Shown here piece after piece: positions 1-11,341 of a stretch of 64,000 nucleotides of DNA (positions are counted from its first letter, which is position 1; each line of letters begins with the position of its first letter). The notes under the pieces are model-generated. The model saw only the letters and a program-made list of their open reading frames with translations, ran no database searches and was not told the DNA's origin. A program made the translations under genes and the position numbers. Source of the stretch: Colius striatus (Eukaryota > Chordata > Aves > Coliiformes > Coliidae); the NCBI RefSeq assembly GCF_028858725.1, contig NC_084771.1:2942915-3006914 (forward strand), in the 5' to 3' direction.

Positions 1-3000
1 GAAACACTACTGATACTCAGAGGATGTTTGTTGGCTCAAAGCTAAGACACATCTGAAGAGAGACACCTGAGAGGTGACAGCCAGGAGCCCTTGCAGCTCA
101 GTGAGTGCTAACATCTTGCCTGGGATCCCCTCTCCTTTCTTTTCTCCTACCTTCAATTAGCCTTCCATCTCCCTCTTGGTTCTTCTCATGTTTTTGTGCC
201 TTTGTTCCAAGACATTTCCCTCTGCTGGGGCACACTCCCCTTCCCTCTGCTCTGTGCACACACACACACAGGCACTGTGGCTAGAGATGCTCCTCTCCAG
301 CACAGCCCTGGAGAAGACTTGCCCCATGCTCCATCACTCCCAGCCTGTTGCTAAGCAACACAGCATCACACAGATTTCACTCCCAAGCTCCAAAATAAAC
401 TGTACATACAGGGGATTTTCCTCCTGTTCCTCCAAAGAGGGACCTTGTGGACTGGGCAGGTGTGAAAGGGTGAGAGGTCTCCCACAGTCACTGCTGGCTT
501 TGCTGGGGTGTTGCACTGCCTGGAGCAGGGAAGCTGGAACAGAAGGGGTTGTGAAAGCAGGGCAACACCTGTAACTCCTGCATAGCTTCCTTGTCCTTGG
601 GCAGCAAGACTTCTGCTGGCTTGTTTGACCAGTGCTGTGTTCACTGACAGATCGAGGCAGTTTTATACCAGCGTAAGAGGGAACACAGAGCACATCTCAG
701 TCGTTCTCTCATGCAAGGCAGAGGCACACTCAACATACAGCTCCTCCCTTTCCCTTCCCATCTGCCAGTTTTGCACCTGAAGGCAGTGGCTCCCTCTGGG
801 CACAGCCCCACTGGCAGCTGAAACTCAGATACTTGGGAATGTTTGGAAACACTGGCACCATCTCTGTCTCCCATGGGGATTAGTTTAACAGGTCCCTCAC
901 CTTCAGCTCGTGCAGGACTGGCTGTCTGCAGGCTTTCATTGGGTACTCTGCACACTTACACAGGGGTTTTGCTTTCACATCTGCAGAGTGAGGACTAAAA
1001 TGGCCTCAGAAGCTGAGGCATGACCTGAGCTTACTTGCTGTCAGCAGGTTGCTGGACTGTCAGATCTATTTCAGGAGCAAGACACATGTCTAGCTGTCTC
1101 CTATCCTATAATGTACAAACCACATTTCAGGACAGCCATGTAACACTCCTGAGAGCAAATTTCAGGACAATTATCACCATTTCCAGGTCTTAAAAGTCTC
1201 TCAACTCTTCACCACCCGTTTTAGAGCTGTCAGCCAAAGCCTCTTGCAACCCCTGCAGTGGTTAAACACCATGGGAAAGCACAGGTGAATATCACCTCAC
1301 ATCAAATGCTGAGTTAAGGAGCAGCACATCATGTTCCCAGTGAGCACATCTTGCCAATACCCCATCCCAGGCAAGGGCTCTTAGAGGAAGCATTCCTTTC
1401 CCAAAGCAGCACATGCCTTCAGAAAGCCCATCTCAGATGTGTCCTCCTGCACCTCCACACTGAAAACTGGACCATGGACACTGCTTCCATCACAGAAACA
1501 AGCCTGCTAGTTGGCTTAGGTCAAAGCTGAGAGAGATCAAATGTGGGAAGTCAGAGACCTTCCAGCTGGGAGTGGGGCACTTGCACTGCCAGGGAGAACC
1601 TCTGGATAGGGCACATAATTGAGAGGGTCCTGGTGTGCTCCAGGGAAGCAGCTGAGCAGAGGGGCCTCCTGGCATGATGAGACAGAGGAGAGCTGTGGGC
1701 TCACAGCACTGCACTGCAGGGCTTGCTGCTGTTGTGGGATCCATGGCTGTGCTGTGCTAAATGCTCCACAAACACTGGGACACAAACACCTAAGTCTTCC
1801 CTCAAGGGGAGCAAGGGTGGTGCGAATCTCTTTGTAAGGAATGATAGTTGGGATTGATGCCACCTGACATGGAGGGAGTTTCTACACCCAGTTTTGCATT
1901 CCCCACATAAATAATCACCTATGCCTGGTCTCTTTAGCTCTGAATCAGAGCCTTCCCCAGGACACAGACAGGGCACTTGCCTCTCCTCCCTCACTGAGGT
2001 GTTTTATACCCCTGATCACCAGAACTATGTATTAAAAATCTCTCTGAGCTCATCAATGAGCTGAAATATCCCAGTGATGGAAAGACCCAAAGAACTAACC
2101 TTTGCCTTTTTGTGTGCACAAGTGGTCAGGGATGAGATGGTTTTGCAATGTGACATTGCTCTGGCTGCACTCTCCTGGGTTCTTGGTCCCTCACAGAGCT
2201 GCCCCTGGACAGACAACCTCCTGCCTCTTGCTTTAAACCATCAGCTCAAGGAAAAGTTCTCATTCTTACTGTCTTGGGGTTTTTTTTCTCCTGATAATCT
2301 CAAATGTCACCTTACAAAGGTCCAGGGTTTCAAAATCTTCTGCAGAGTGAATACACTGGTAGTTAGAAAGGAGGCAGACATTCAGAGGACTGAAGCTGTG
2401 CATTGTAGGCAGGTCATCCAGCTGGTGTCTGCATCCATTTCCCTCCTGACAAATAAACCCAGGAAGCTATGATGAACAAAGGAGCAGGGTTGTTACTTCT
2501 GCTTTCAGTCTAGGAAACACTGAACCCATTTTTCTGTTCTCTCTTTCAGCTCTGCCTGGAGTAGAAAGCCCAGATGGGCACCTTGATGTGTGTGGCACCA
2601 GTGTCCTTCACTCCTGTCACAGCCTGAGGACTTGATGCATTTGCCTGTCTGTCTGCAGCTCACACACCTTGGGGATGCTGCCTTCAGGCACCTTCCATGT
2701 GTTACCATCATACCACCATCCCTTGACATTGCCCTCCACCCATAACACCTCTGGTCATCTTTCCCTGTCATTGCCCACAGTGTGACTCTGGGTGACTCCA
2801 CAAGCTTCCCCTGTGCAAGGGGATGTGTTTGCAAGTGAGCCCTGAGATAGTGACCCAACCAACCTCTGCTGAGCAGGGCAATCCTGGGAGAGGGCCCCAG
2901 CTGTCTCCCAGCACCTGCATGGGGAGGATCCCACCAGGAGCTGTGTCATGGTATAAAACACAGGCAAGGACACCTGAGGTTAATGGAGGAGCTGGGTGCA

Positions 3001-6000
3001 GGTGTCCCATGGTGGGCAGAATGATCCCTTTTACCACATTTGCTGTGGCCTCTCAGGTGCTGCAGGGCTTTGGAAGGAGACACCTCCAGGTGGCACCTGC
3101 TCTGGGAACACATTGTCCTTCTGGCTAGCAGAGACCAGCAATGGGGTTTCTCAGCTTCTCTTGCCTCCTGGGTGATGGTGTTGAGCTCTGGCTCTCCTCA
3201 GAGCAGGAGAGCTTCAGGGACACAGGGAGAAAGAGGAGCTGAAGCCATCCACACATCTATGCAGTGGTCAGGAGTGGAATTGTTTTATCTACATCCTTGA
3301 AATTCATTTAAGTCATGCTTCCAGCACTTCTGGTTGGATCTCCACAACCAGGAGCTTTGACTCAGGAGAATTCTCTGCTGGTGTAATGGGAAGGACCATT
3401 CCTAGGAGAGAGAGAGGTGCTGTACCCTCCAAAACTGGGAGGCCTATGGGAGTTATGGGCCCAACAGACACACTCTGTGTCAGAGCACATCTCCATAGGT
3501 GACAATAATGAGCAAGGAGGCATCCTTTGGCACTTAACTGTCTGCAGAGGGGCTGAAGGGCCTTTTCGTTGCCTTGGGCCCTTCACACTGCCAGTCACAA
3601 TCCCATCAGAAATGCCAGTCCCAAAGGGCATTGTTGCCACTCCTAACCACCCTGGAAATGCAAAATGAAAATGAACTTGGGGCCTTTTGTGTGCTAAACT
3701 CAAGCCTAAGCAGGCCTCTGCCACCCATCAGGAGTCTGTGTTTACAGCCCTGAGGTGAGATGTGGCAAGCAGGACACTGCAATCTGCAGCAGGGGCATTC
3801 AGTCTGGCACTTCAGGGGAGCTGGCCCCCCATCCCCATGGCAATCAGCAGCCAGGGGACAGCCAGCCATACATGCATTCACAAGATGACTGAGGCTTTCC
3901 ATCCCTTAGCACTCACATGGGAAGGGATTTGCCCTGCCAGGGCTCTGTGGGACCTGTCAGGACCCTGCTCACCCTGTGGGACCTGTCAGGACCTCAGGAC
4001 CCTGCTCACCCACCCTTCCTGGAGCTGATTGTCCCTGTGCCATAGGCTCAGCATGGTGTTACCCTGCAGATTGTCCTGTGCAGGGCAGGAGAAAGCTGAG
4101 CTTAGGGGACTGGCAGGATTAGGGCTGTTCTTTCATTGTAGATGTGGGAGCTGAACCCTGTCAACAACGACAGCTACCACAGCACTGCTGCATTCTTCCA
4201 GTCAGACTTGGCTGTATGTTTCAAGTGAAGGAAAGCCCAAACCAGACTGTGTCTGCAGCCTTATAAGCTAAAAGACAGGCTGGATCTGGAGCTGGTACAG
4301 GAACTCATCTCCCCAGACAATGCTTTCTCTCTTCCCTCCACGCTTTCCATCCTCTAGTTAAAGAGGTTTCAGCCCAGAGGAGATACATGAGTGCATGCAA
4401 AGCTCTGAGTGGGTTCACCCATTCACCACTCCTAAGGATGGTCATTTCCACTTACTCTGGAGAAGCCTGCACTATCTTGCACAGTGCTAAAGCATCTTCA
4501 GCTCCAAAGGGTAGGGAACCCTGTGTATGCATTATGTCTTTGGGATATTTCCTTAGGAACATCTAGCACATGGTATATCCAAACAGAGGAGCTCCTGGGC
4601 TTACACATGAGGAGTCATTTGTGAGTCAGAGGACACAGAGTTGCTGAAACAAGCTGTGCAAGCAGTCGCTGGGAGCAGTCAGACCCATCAGCACACAGGG
4701 GCAGCAACTCCTGGTCTTCCCTTGCCAATGCCTGAGGCTGATTAAGTGGCCTTGTAATTGCTGATGGAGCTTTTGTCCTGCAGGACAGCCTGAGGGAAAA
4801 CTTTTCCTGCCAGAACCTAGAGCTGGAATTGCAAAGGTTGTCTGGCTTGGTGAGTTCAGCCCTGAGTGCAGCTGAGCAGGAGACAGAGGCTGTGTGCTAC
4901 ACCTGGGAGGAAAGCTTCCCTTCCCTCTGCCCTTCTCTATTTCCACTTCATTTACTTTCAGAGTGTTTCCCACCTGCCACCCAGCAATGCCAGCTCTAAG
5001 GCTCAATATTTCCTCCCTTCCTGTAGGGCTTTTGTTCAAGTTTCTGGTTTAGCACCTGATTTCTTTGGCTTTCTCTCCTCTTCCCCCCTTTTTTCTTTCC
5101 TGCTTTAGAGGAACAACCATCTTCTGCTGTGAGTTGTTGGTTTGACAGAAGAGGCAGCCATCCTGCCAGTGGGGAGAGGAGACTGGGAAGATTTTTCCAC
5201 CCTGATGGCAAGCACTTGGGAAAAGCAGCACTTATGTGATAATGGTGATGGCAAGGAAAAGAGCTCCTCAGCCTCCTCCTGCTGTGAGAGGCACACACGA
5301 CACCTCCTCGGGGCAGGAGGTGACCCAGCTAAGTGGTACTGCTGGACCTGTATTTTGGATGCTCCCTAGTGTTAGTTCTAATTATGGTATTTCCTAATGT
5401 TGGATGCTTTCTGCTGAAATATCTACCCAGAATCCATTTGCTGAGTGCATCTGCATGCTTGGAGAGGAGGCCTAAAGCCTGCCTCGGTGCTGGCAATGCT
5501 CAGCCTCCCTCCCTCTCCCTGGCTTTTGATAAAAGGGAGAGAGAAACTGATTCACTGCCTCACTGCTTGACTTGTGCAACCCCCTCAGGACAGCACTGAT
5601 TCTTCTCTCCCACGCCATGGTGGAGGTAGGACATAGATGAAGACCCAGCAAGTGCTCCAACTGTGCAGGCACCTTGGAGAAATGAAAGGAGGGAGGGGAG
5701 AAGAAATGGCACTGTCTCTGGTGCCATGATCTGTAGAGGCTTTTGTCCCCACACTGTCACTCTGCCTGTGACTCAGAGTCAGTGGTGGCCACTGGGTAAG
5801 ACTGGAAGTCAGGGTGGAGAGGATGCAGCAGAGCAACAAGTCTGAGAGGAGTGGAAATGAACGGTGTAATGGTGGAGGATGGTAAATGGCCACAAAGACA
5901 ATCCTCTACGTCCTCTTTGGGGTGATTACAGCCACAGCATGTCACCTCCAGCAGCCTCCCATGGCTCCTTTTGGACTCAGAATATGAACCTCAGAAAAGC

Positions 6001-8699
6001 CATGGGCTGGGCTGTGGCTGGAGAGCAGCCAGCCCGCAGCAGGGGAGGAAATCCCAGCCTTTGGCATTGAGAGGGGCTCAGGGATACCCACCCTCTGAAG
6101 GACAAGAAACAAACACCTCCATGAGCATCCTCACCATCAACATGCAGCAGCCTCAAGGAGACTCAAGCAGAGATGGGTGACTAATTCCAAAGCAGCCCTT
6201 TACTCATGAGCATGGCTTCAGGTAGATCATTCAGGAGCACACAGCAGCTTCTTTGGATGCACTGGCTGCAAAGCAAGCGGCTCTCCAGAGCTCCCCGTTG
6301 TGGCTGAGTGGTCAGATAATTCATGTCACATGGGTTCTGCTCCCAACTGGGTGAACTTGCAAGCACAAGTGTCACCATTGGTGAACATAATTTTTCCTCT
6401 TCCTCTATGCCTCTGACACTTGCTTTCCACTTACCTTTTGGCCAGTAACATGTGATCAGAGCTGGTGGGAGAGAGCAGTCCTAAGGGGACAGACAAGGGA
6501 GAAGGGCTCAGAGAGGGCTAAATGGAGCCTCTGGTGCCCAGAGCCTTGGCAAATGCTTTTTTTCCCCCTCTCCATGAGCTCCTCCCTGGTTCCCAGGAGC
6601 TTGACTCAGAATCAGTGCTTCAGAAACACCCTACTGCCAGGAGACCTGTGAGCAGGTCAGTACTGTACCTGTACATCAGCTGGCACTCGGGCAGCTCATC
6701 CTGGGCTCAGGACCCCAGTGGTACACCTGCACCTGGGGAGAGCTCACAGGATTGTGGCATCTCTGTGCCATGACTGGCTGTGCCCCACACTGCAGAGCCA
6801 GGCACAGCAGGTGAGGCACAAGTGACCACACAGGAGGCACAAACTGTCCTGTGGGACCAGCTGCTTTTCAAGTTGGGGTTCAGCCTGACCAAGTACAGCC
6901 CAGACCTGCTGGGCTGGTTCCTCTTCTTCAACAGACTTTGGCTCATTTAGCAATGGTGAACCCCACAGCCACAGGAATCAGGGAGTCACAGGTTTCTGGG
7001 GGAGCTGAGAGAGCTCATAACACCAAGGCATGTTGAAGCTGGGGTACATGCTCAGGGCACAAAATCCCAGCAGTCAGCCCAGTGCTGAGAGCCTAAGCAG
7101 ACAGACAGCAGTTGCTTCAGGCTACAGATGCAGCTAAATAGCAGCAGCCACAGCTGGATGTCATGGCTGAGTCCCTGCACCTAACTGCAGCCTGGGAGGC
7201 CACAGTGAATGCTCTGCAATGAAAGCCCATGAGGAGTGTGCTGCATCCCAACACATTCACTGGCATGTGACAAGTGCCACTTCTCTGCTTTGGCCTGAGA
7301 GAAAACACAGCAGGAGTGCACTGCTCTGAGCTTAATTCACAGAGGTCTAGAGGAGCAGGGCTGAGCTGGTCACTAAACCAGATATCATTTTCCACCAGCC
7401 TCAGCAGCAGGTGAGAAGACTTTTTCCCATCCCATTCTAGCACAGCCTTCCTGGAGATGCAAAACCTTCCTGGAGCCCTCCTTAAGCATCCCCACAAGCA
7501 GCAATGGGAGCTGCAGGGAGAATGAACTGAGCTGGGACATCAGGACAGTGCACCACATAACCCAGTTTTGCCTGGGTGTGATGTCTCTGCATGGCAACAG
7601 CTGAGTCTGGCCTGCAACAGGGAATCTTTTCAAAATGGTCACTCTCCACCCTCCTTTTTGGGAGAAGGAGATGCAGAGTACATGGTCTGTGGCAAGCCTC
7701 TGATGAGGAAACCACAAAAAGCCACGCCAAGCATGAAGGAAGGGAGCATTACCAACTCCAGAGCCAAGGATTTGCCCAGACAGGGGCTGAGGCAGATCCT
7801 CATGCAGGGAAGGGCAAGACCAAGGTGCTGCCTGGCAGCCTCTGTGCACTGCCCTGTGCCTCTCCAGATGCATTTTGGACCTGGCCTTGCTCAGCTGCAG
7901 CCACACATCTGCTCTGCCTTCTTGGCCCAGAGGGCTTTGCAGACCATTCCCACACAGGTGTCAGCCAGACTTACCTGCTTGGAGGACCCACTCTGAGCTC
8001 TCAGGCAAGTGCAGCCACGGTGGGTCCTGGCAGGAGAGCTCAGACATTTCCTCCTTGGGCCACAGCTTCTGCTCTGCATGCACTGTGCTGCTGGATCTCC
8101 TCTTTTTCCTAGGGAAAGTCCTCCATGGGAATACATTACTACCTGTCTGCTGCAAAGATCCTTAATTATATTGCTTTTTTAAGATAAAGATCAGAAGCTG
8201 ATGGACAGGAGATTGGGACTGTGAAGATCTCAAAGGCTATTGGCATTTTAGCCACAGAAGCCAGGGCACTGATCCTCAGCAGCGTTTCTGGAAGTTCAGG
8301 CTCCCTTTTCCCACAAACTGTATCGTGCCCATAACACAGCACCCTCCAGGAAAAGCTGAGCATCCTCACTGAGATAGGTTTCCCTGGCCTGGGGAAAGTT
8401 TCCAGCCCCACCAGAGGCTCCAGGTCTTCCCCAGGGTCCCAGGAGGAAGCTACAAGGCCCCTGTGGCATGAGGATAGGCTCGGACAATCACCTTTTTTAT
8501 CCCTGTCTGAAGGAAGAGGCTCAGCCTTTGCTGATCACACTATTTCAGGCAACCACAGCACCCATCAGCACTTGCAGCTGAGCCTCTCTTCTCCAGGCAC
8601 ATCCCCCCAAAATGCCATCACCTTTCCCACCCTCTCCCCTGCTCTCACCTCCCTGGGAACAAAAAAGAAGCAAGAAAAACCACCCCATCTGCAAGCCAG
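1..8699. other. Upstream intergenic DNA, no gene recognised
   Basis: I see no exon, RNA gene or full transposable element in this stretch. Open frames are all short (up to about 170 codons), on both strands, without domain-like composition or plausible splice partners. Local features are a small CA run near 257-269, a T run at 2280-2289 and a partial direct duplication near 3.95-4.01 kb. In mammals the GABRQ upstream neighbour is GABRA3, transcribed away from it; no GABRA3 sequence is seen here, so any such partner would lie further left. Confidence 0.7.
3945..4011. repeat. Two-copy direct repeat
   Basis: The phrase GTGGGACCTGTCAGGACC...CTGCTCACCC occurs twice back to back. The second copy carries an 8-base internal duplication (ACCTCAGG). 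This looks like a small, private tandem duplication; no function is suggested. Confidence 0.8.
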
Positions 8700-8721
8700 C
8701 AGGGGTTAATGTTGTCAGCCA

Positions 8722-8729
8722 TGACGTCA
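8722..8729. promoter_or_regulatory. Perfect cAMP response element (TGACGTCA)
   Basis: The full palindromic CREB/ATF site TGACGTCA lies about 1 kb upstream of the start codon, just before a pyrimidine-rich stretch. CREB regulation of neuronal receptor genes is well known; binding here is an inference from the motif alone. Confidence 0.5.
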
Positions 8730-9163
8730 GGATCCCAATTTGTCCGGAGAGTCCCCCTCCCCATCCACTAACTCCCTCCCTCCTCCCCTCCTCTTGTGAC
8801 TTTGCAATGAGCAGCAAAACTCCACAGGAGCTGCGACACCAGCACTAGGGAGACATCCATCCAGCCCTCCCTCGGAGAGCAGCTCTTCCCTCACACAGGG
8901 ACTCATTTCTTTGCTACACATGCATATATGTAGTTATTTATTTACCGGGTTGCATTTGCTTTCCCTGCCTTTTAACCCTTTCAGAAAAGACCCAAACCCA
9001 CCGAGTGAGGAGCGGGAGGTTTTCCCCTGCAAAGAAAGCGGCTGCACCGTGGGGTTGGGTTGGGTTGCTGCCCCTTCCCCCTCAGCAAATAAAGAGGGAA
9101 GGGGGAGCAAGTAGGTAAAATCCAGAATAAAATCATATTGCTAGATAACTCACACCTCCCCCT

Positions 9164-9201
<38 letters not shown>

Positions 9202-9202
9202 T
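9164..9202. repeat. (CT)n(CA)n compound microsatellite in 5' flank
   Basis: A run of CT dinucleotides at about 9164-9179 passes directly into a CA run ending at about 9202. It lies within the presumed 5'UTR or promoter, about 540 bp before the start codon. Confidence 0.95.
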
Positions 9203-9599
9203 CTTTTCTCCTCCTCCTCTTCTCTGAAGGTGGGTAGCAGGAGCCATGCAACATCTGCAGAACCGGATGGCAAAAGAGCAGGAGGAAAAATAATCCGAGT
9301 GGCTCAGGGGACACACTGAGGGCTTGGCTTTTCTTTTTCCCTTTTTTTTTTGTTCCCCCCCCTTCTTCTCCTTCTTCTGTGTACCTGTGAGATTCGGTTT
9401 CACATTTTGCTGAGCCCATTTTGGGGCATTTTTTTCTTTCTCTTGGGATTTTCTCCATTGCCAGAGGATGTCTCTTGTTGAGAGGATGCTGAAAGGAAGA
9501 AGAAACGAATTCTTTGACTGGCACTGAAGGAGGGGTGGGGGGGAGGAATATTCTTCCCCCCACATTTTTTTAGGTTTATTTCATTATTCTTTTTCTCTA

Positions 9600-9720
9600 G
9601 GAAACAATCGACTGGGGGGGGTTGGTTTCTTCTTTTTTTTCCCCTCCCCCCCTTTTTTTGGAGGGGGAATTCAGAAGATCCATCCTGCTTTCCCCTCCCC
9701 TCCAAAGATTTTTTTCCCCA
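9600..9720. repeat. Homopolymer-rich pyrimidine/purine tract in 5'UTR
   Basis: Alternating runs of G, T, C and T (for example eight T, then C-rich, then T-rich) end about 20 bases before the start codon. They would make the leader low in complexity, and such runs are prone to sequencing and assembly length errors. Confidence 0.75.
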
Positions 9721-9738
9721 TCCTTCGCCTTTGTGGAA

Positions 9739-9818
9739 ATGTGGACATTTCAGGCAGACAGATTGAGTGGAATTGTCTCTGCTTTAGCAGCTCTTTGTCT
9801 CGCCTGCTGTGCGCAAAG
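9739..9818 (+). CDS. GABRB4: GABRB4 coding exon 1: start codon and signal peptide
   Basis: Encodes 26 residues beginning MWTFQADRLSGIV and ending ALCLACCAQ, plus AG of a split Ser codon. The hydrophobic stretch IVSALAALCLACCA is a signal peptide for ER targeting. By analogy with beta-3, cleavage before the Gln would leave Gln as mature residue 1, so this exon is nearly all signal peptide. The ATG at 9739 is the only in-frame ATG after an in-frame TAG at 9598-9600, and has G at -3, so the start is well fixed. The exon ends AAAG/GTAAGG, a good donor (GT at 9819-9820), in phase 2. The 5'UTR part is purine/pyrimidine-rich and its 5' limit cannot be read from the sequence. Confidence 0.95.
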
Positions 9819-9990
9819 GTAAGGATTGCGACCCCGAGGCTGCAGGGGCAGGGGGGCTGATAACGGGATTTGTTTGTTTTGTTTGAGCTTTTCCTCTATC
9901 GATCTGTATGTGGGAAAAAGGAGAGGGCTTTCTTTCCCCAAATTGCTTCCCCTGCTGCCTGCTGTTGTTATTTCCCAGCCCGTGTCATTT

Positions 9991-10014
9991 TGGGGGGGGG
10001 GGGAGGGAGGAGGG
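9991..10014 (+). repeat. G-run / GA-rich tract
   Basis: An uninterrupted run of about 12 G followed by AGGGAGGAGGGA on the sense strand, in intron 1 close to the exon. It is a candidate structured or polymorphic tract and is prone to sequencing error. Confidence 0.85.
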
Positions 10015-10134
10015 ATGCTCATCCGTGAGATGTGGAGCAAGCTCTCCGCAGACTGAGCCCACCTCGCAGCCCACTTTGCAGAGCGTGGTCGTCCCGTCCC
10101 TCCCCCGACCTGGGAGAAAACGGCAAAACGATGT

Positions 10135-10163
10135 GGGGTTTGTGGGGTAGGGTTGTGGGGGGG
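10135..10163 (+). other. G-quadruplex motif on the sense strand
   Basis: Four G-tracts (GGGG, GGGG, GGG and a seven-G run) are separated by loops of 5, 2 and 4 bases, satisfying the classical G3+N1-7 pattern. It lies on the non-template strand about 320 bp into intron 1, inside the CpG-rich block. Confidence 0.75.
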
Positions 10164-10323
10164 TTTTTTTTGCGTGGGGAAGATGGTGTCGGTGGGAGCC
10201 GGCCGAGAGCCTGGCACCGAGCTGTGTGCAGCCGCAGCCCCGCACCGGGCTCGGCGCTGCTCGGCACCGCGCACACGCAGCCACACTCGCATCCCGCTGC
10301 CCGTGCCCCTGCGGCGGCCGCCT

Positions 10324-10493
10324 GCCATGCCATGCCCGCGGAGCCATGCCATGCCCGCGGAGAGATGTGATGCTCTCGGAGAGATGCGATGCCCACGGTG
10401 CGATGCCCACGGTGCGATGCCCACGGAGCGATGCCCGCGGAGCCATGCGATGCTCTGGGAGCGATGCCCACGGAGCGATGCGATGCCCACGGC
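10324..10493 (+). repeat. Mosaic 14/19-bp minisatellite, ten units
   Basis: Ten contiguous units with lengths 19,19,19,19,14,14,14,19,14,19 fill 170 bp exactly. The 14-bp form is GCGATGCCCACGGA with small variants. The 19-bp form has its leading five bases (GCGAT or GCCAT) duplicated. Units 3 and 8 share a GCTCT variant core; units 1, 2 and 7 share CCGCGG. Confidence 0.9.
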
Positions 10494-10589
10494 GCAGACG
10501 AATTGGCGTGTGGCCCCATCAGCCGTGGCTGCGATCCGTCCCGCTCCAGCCCCGCGTGTGCGCGTCCTGCCGTGGCCGTGCGGGCTCGT

Positions 10590-10606
10590 ACACACACACA
10601 CACACA
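10590..10606. repeat. Short CA microsatellite
   Basis: About eight CA dinucleotides followed by TGTGTC, in the CpG-rich part of intron 1. Confidence 0.9.
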
Positions 10607-11313
10607 TGTGTCACAACAGCCGTGCCCCTGCTCGCACTAATAGCCCGCAGCCCACGCTGCGGCTGCTGTGGTGGGAGCACCCCGGGAGCTGAGGATGCCG
10701 TTGCCCACCCTCAGGAGGAGCTGCACAGGACACACCTGTTTGCTCCCAGCCGGCTGCAGCCACGGGCAGGAGCAGCCCCCGCTGCCGTGGGTCCGTACCC
10801 CGGTGCCCGGGTGCTGACCGGGCAGGGAGCCTGCAGGGGTAGCGGGGAGGCGGGAGGGGGGCTGTGGCGTTGCCGTGCACAGCGAGCAGTGCCCTCCCCA
10901 CTCTGCAGGTCCCTCCCCGGGTTTGCAGATCCGAACGTGCAAAGATTTATGTTCCCATAGTTATAAAGATGCACATGCGCAGATTCACCCCCACCTTGCC
11001 CCCGCCACTCGTGCGTGGTTCCACCCTGTGCGGGCACACACCCTGGCATGCCCAGGGGCAGCGGCCAGGCAGAGGCATAGAGAGCAAAGCCCACATCAAA
11101 AGCCTGTGCTCAGATGTGTCCTGGCGTGTGTGTTCAGATCTGCTTACGCAGGGCTGAGATTCACCTGTGGTCTGTGTGTATACCCCGTGGACATGTGGGA
11201 CACTGTCCCCTGTGCACATGCAGATGTCTGGCTGCAAGTGTGTGTGTGTATGCAAAGCACACACACAGGCAGGGCCACGGGGCTCAGGAATTCAGTTCAC
11301 AGGCTGGGGGGGT

Positions 11314-11341
11314 TGTGTGTGTGTGTGTGTGTGTGTGTGTG
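11314..11341. repeat. (TG)14 microsatellite
   Basis: A pure run of about 14 TG dinucleotides directly after a short G tract in intron 1. Alternating purine/pyrimidine of this length can adopt Z-DNA. Confidence 0.95.

Larger units (their letters stand above)
8700..9738 (+). promoter_or_regulatory. Presumed GABRB4 promoter and 5' untranslated region
   Basis: This kilobase precedes the start codon. It holds a perfect CRE (8722-8729), a TATATG-containing AT-rich stretch near 8930-8945, three GGGTT repeats near 9053-9067, CT and CA dinucleotide runs (9164-9202), and long pyrimidine/purine homopolymers (9335-9370, 9600-9720). No clear TATA box with an initiator can be singled out, so the start site is unknown. 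The location is inferred from the start codon, not from transcript data. Confidence 0.5.
10030..10930. promoter_or_regulatory. CpG-island-like block at 5' end of intron 1
   Basis: CG dinucleotides are dense here, unlike the rest of the window, notably about 10195-10320, through the minisatellite and around 10500-10830. Such islands usually mark the promoter region of the gene, here placed just downstream of the first coding exon. Boundaries are by eye. Confidence 0.7.

Noticed and set aside
1..9600. GABRA3 head-to-head partner gene
   Set aside because: Expected from mammalian synteny, but no alpha-3 exon or signal-peptide sequence was found on either strand here.
9622..9738. N-terminal extension of exon 1 from an upstream codon
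   Set aside because: The codon at 9622 is TTG, not ATG, and no in-frame ATG lies between the TAG at 9598 and the ATG at 9739.
10324..10493. CRISPR-like array
   Set aside because: The units are directly contiguous with no unique spacers, and the host is a vertebrate; the same applies to the array at 62437.
9750..10607. 285-codon minus-strand open frame
   Set aside because: It lies over the CpG-rich block and the minisatellite, overlaps exon 1 in antisense, has Arg/Ala/His-rich low-complexity translation and no recognisable domain.
10226..10960. 244-codon plus-strand open frame in intron 1
   Set aside because: It is driven by the same GC-rich repeat DNA, with Cys/Arg-rich biased composition, and sits inside a well-defined intron.
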